The notes beneath the pieces are model-generated. The model worked only from the letters and a program-made list of their open reading frames with translations. It searched no databases and was not told the DNA's origin. 64,000 nt of DNA from contig CM019216.1 in the NCBI GenBank assembly GCA_009741485.1, positions 40,878,842-40,942,841 of the forward strand, given 5' to 3'. Below are positions 62,447 through 64,000 of this stretch, in pieces (position 1 is the stretch's first letter; each line of letters starts with the position of its first letter). A program made the position numbers and the translations under genes. Source of the DNA: Malurus cyaneus samueli. Taxonomy: Eukaryota > Chordata > Aves > Passeriformes > Maluridae.

Positions 62447-63859
62447 AGCGGTGCCAGGTCGCCGCGGCGGAGACTTTTCCACCGCCTGATCTCACAGGGG
62501 CTGGCCGGGAATGCGCCCTGCATCCGCTGCCCCCCTCGCCAGCCCCTCGGTTCGCCCGAAAACGTCTTTCTTTATCTGTCAGCAACAATTAGATATCCTT
62601 GCAGTGACAGAGGATGCACTGGCACCAGCACTTTGTCTCGGGGGAAGGATACGTGCTATGCGCGCACACACACAGCACAGGAGCGCCAATTTGCTGCTCC
62701 CTTTTCCTCCCCCTCTTTTCTTTCCCCCTCTTTCTTCCCCCTCCCCTTTTAGAACCTCAGGGAGTGGCACTGAACGGGCCAGGCGGCTGCCCGTAGGTCC
62801 CCAGGGATGCAGACCCCGCTCCCCGGCGGCCCGGGCTGCCCCTCGCCGTGGCGGGTACAGCCCCTGCGAAGGAATTCGGGCACATCCCGGGCTGGCAGCA
62901 CGGATCGCTGCTCCGCAGCCGCTCCTCTGTTCCGCCCCGCTCCTCTCCTTCCTTCCTTCTTTCCTTCCAGCGAGGAGTCAGTTTGCTGTGAGCGCTCGAG
63001 ATTTTTGCTAAATTGTTAGGTGGGTGCGAGAAGAGGTTTTTGAGGGAAGAACAATTTTCATCCACACTGGGCCTGCGCGTACCCAAACAAAGACTGATAC
63101 ATTTTATGGTTTATCTGCATGAAAATGAAACCTCACTTAAAACGATTTCTGGGGCAGAAACACGTTGGCTCTAATGAGTGGTCTGGGGGCCGTCATTTCG
63201 TCCCTCTCTGAGAGGCAGATTTCACGGCATTTCCGAATCTCGGGGCTGAAGTTTGTATAAAAGCCCGGCTCTTTTGTCGATCCCAACACCACTGGGAGAA
63301 TACTTCCATAAAAATTATTATTGGAGAAACTTATGTATTTACAATTATCTTCCACCGTTAGTCTGTTAAGCCCAGTAGAGAATCATTACACAACGGGCCT
63401 GTAGAAAAAACAGTTATTTTCCTCCTTTTAAGTTTAATTATCCTTTTTAATATTTTTCCTAGTTATAAACATCTGTTTTTATCTCTTGGAAGATATTAAA
63501 TGCAGAGCAATAGGAATAGTAGTTGGCAATTATCTATAAGAATGAGTTGACGGTAAAAATAAAATTAAATCTACGGCATGAGACAGATTCAAAAAAAAAA
63601 TTATTTTGCATATATTCGGGGTACACCATCAGTGAGGTTTTCCTAAATGCATATTGGCAGAGGACACACACGGGCACCAGTAAAATACGTAATTGGCGTT
63701 ATAATGGTTAGCAGTATCCACAGGGGAATGGACTATAAAAAGTCAGTTTCGTAGGCAAAATGAAAAAAATTGAAGTTGTGTGCCACAAAGACAGACCCTT
63801 CCATGGGGGAAGGGCTGAATCTGTGGCAAAATCATGTAAAATCTTCGTTCTCGAGTAAC
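62447..63859 (+). repeat. Right-end repeat, indel-rich second copy (direct)
   Basis: This aligns with 59275-60701 from its first base (AGCGGTGCCAGG against AGCGGCTGCCCAGG) to about CGTTCTCGAGTAAC. Single-base insertions and deletions are scattered throughout, mostly in homopolymers, with few substitutions at the start and more near the end. That error spectrum is typical of raw single-molecule reads. It is likely the same locus assembled twice. Confidence 0.9.
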
Positions 63860-64000
63860 GGTTTAGTATTGATCCCCTATTACCGCCGGCGGGGAGCGGG
63901 TGTCCGCCGGCCTTCCGGGGAGAAGGTGGTTAGGGACGGATCCTGCACACTGCTTCTGGATCCTTCGGGGTGGGTGGAGGCCGGCCAGGATCGGGTCCTT
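63860..64000 (-). repeat. Right-end repeat, inverted fragment
   Basis: These 141 bases are the reverse complement of 59274 back to about 59134, with a few indels. The fragment begins at the base adjacent to where the direct second copy begins (59274 against 59275). It continues beyond the window edge. Confidence 0.9.

Overview
This window is vertebrate nuclear DNA, almost certainly from a bird. Three things point that way: several CR1 LINE fragments with the avian-type 3' tail (resembling a tandem of ATTCTATGAT-like units), a decayed gammaretrovirus-like (class I) endogenous retrovirus, and two recognisable vertebrate genes, SEC63 and OSTM1. These sit side by side on the minus strand, as they do in the conserved vertebrate block SEC63-OSTM1-NR2E1. 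There are no bacterial-type operons. Most open reading frames in the window are chance frames in intron or intergenic DNA.

Layout. Positions 1-16434 are probably the first intron of SEC63: no other SEC63 exon was found by eye, and the interval holds old CR1 pieces and simple repeats. Positions 16435-16554 are SEC63 coding exon 1, inside a CpG island with a CCAAT/GC-box promoter (to about 16.85 kb). CR1 LINE fragments start about 350 bp upstream of the start codon (16.9-17.9 kb). From 17.9 to 38.1 kb is intergenic DNA with a minus-strand ERV remnant (a candidate 3' LTR and pieces of gag and pol, 20.5-24.1 kb), a long pyrimidine tract, another CR1 and an AT-rich microsatellite. From about 38.1 to 47.5 kb lies the complete OSTM1 gene: six coding exons with matching splice phases, a candidate 3' UTR, and a CpG-island promoter with a CCAAT box and four GC boxes. 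From 47.5 kb to the end is OSTM1-upstream DNA that should lead towards NR2E1. No NR2E1 exon was seen, but there is a CpG island and AT-rich DNA that could be its upstream regulatory region.

Assembly quality is the main story of the right end. A 25-N gap lies at 62422-62446. The 1.4 kb after it is a second, indel-ridden copy of 59275-60701. The last 141 bases are an inverted copy of 59134-59274, and the two copies meet exactly at 59274/59275. Blocks at about 55.1-58.3 kb and 61.05-61.8 kb have near-random CpG content unlike the rest of the window. A single N at 13279 is flanked by an unmerged 40-bp duplication. The GC-rich first exons of both SEC63 and OSTM1 carry apparent frameshifts. Together this suggests GC-rich gaps filled with uncorrected long-read sequence.

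Biologically, SEC63 is an ER J-domain protein of the SEC61/SEC62 translocon, and OSTM1 is the beta-subunit of the lysosomal ClC-7 chloride/proton antiporter. They are neighbours but are not known to share a pathway. I found no convincing undescribed system. The best leads are the right-end rearrangement, the CpG-neutral blocks, the CpG island at 48.8-49.4 kb with no recognised gene, and the G-run-rich SEC63 leader.
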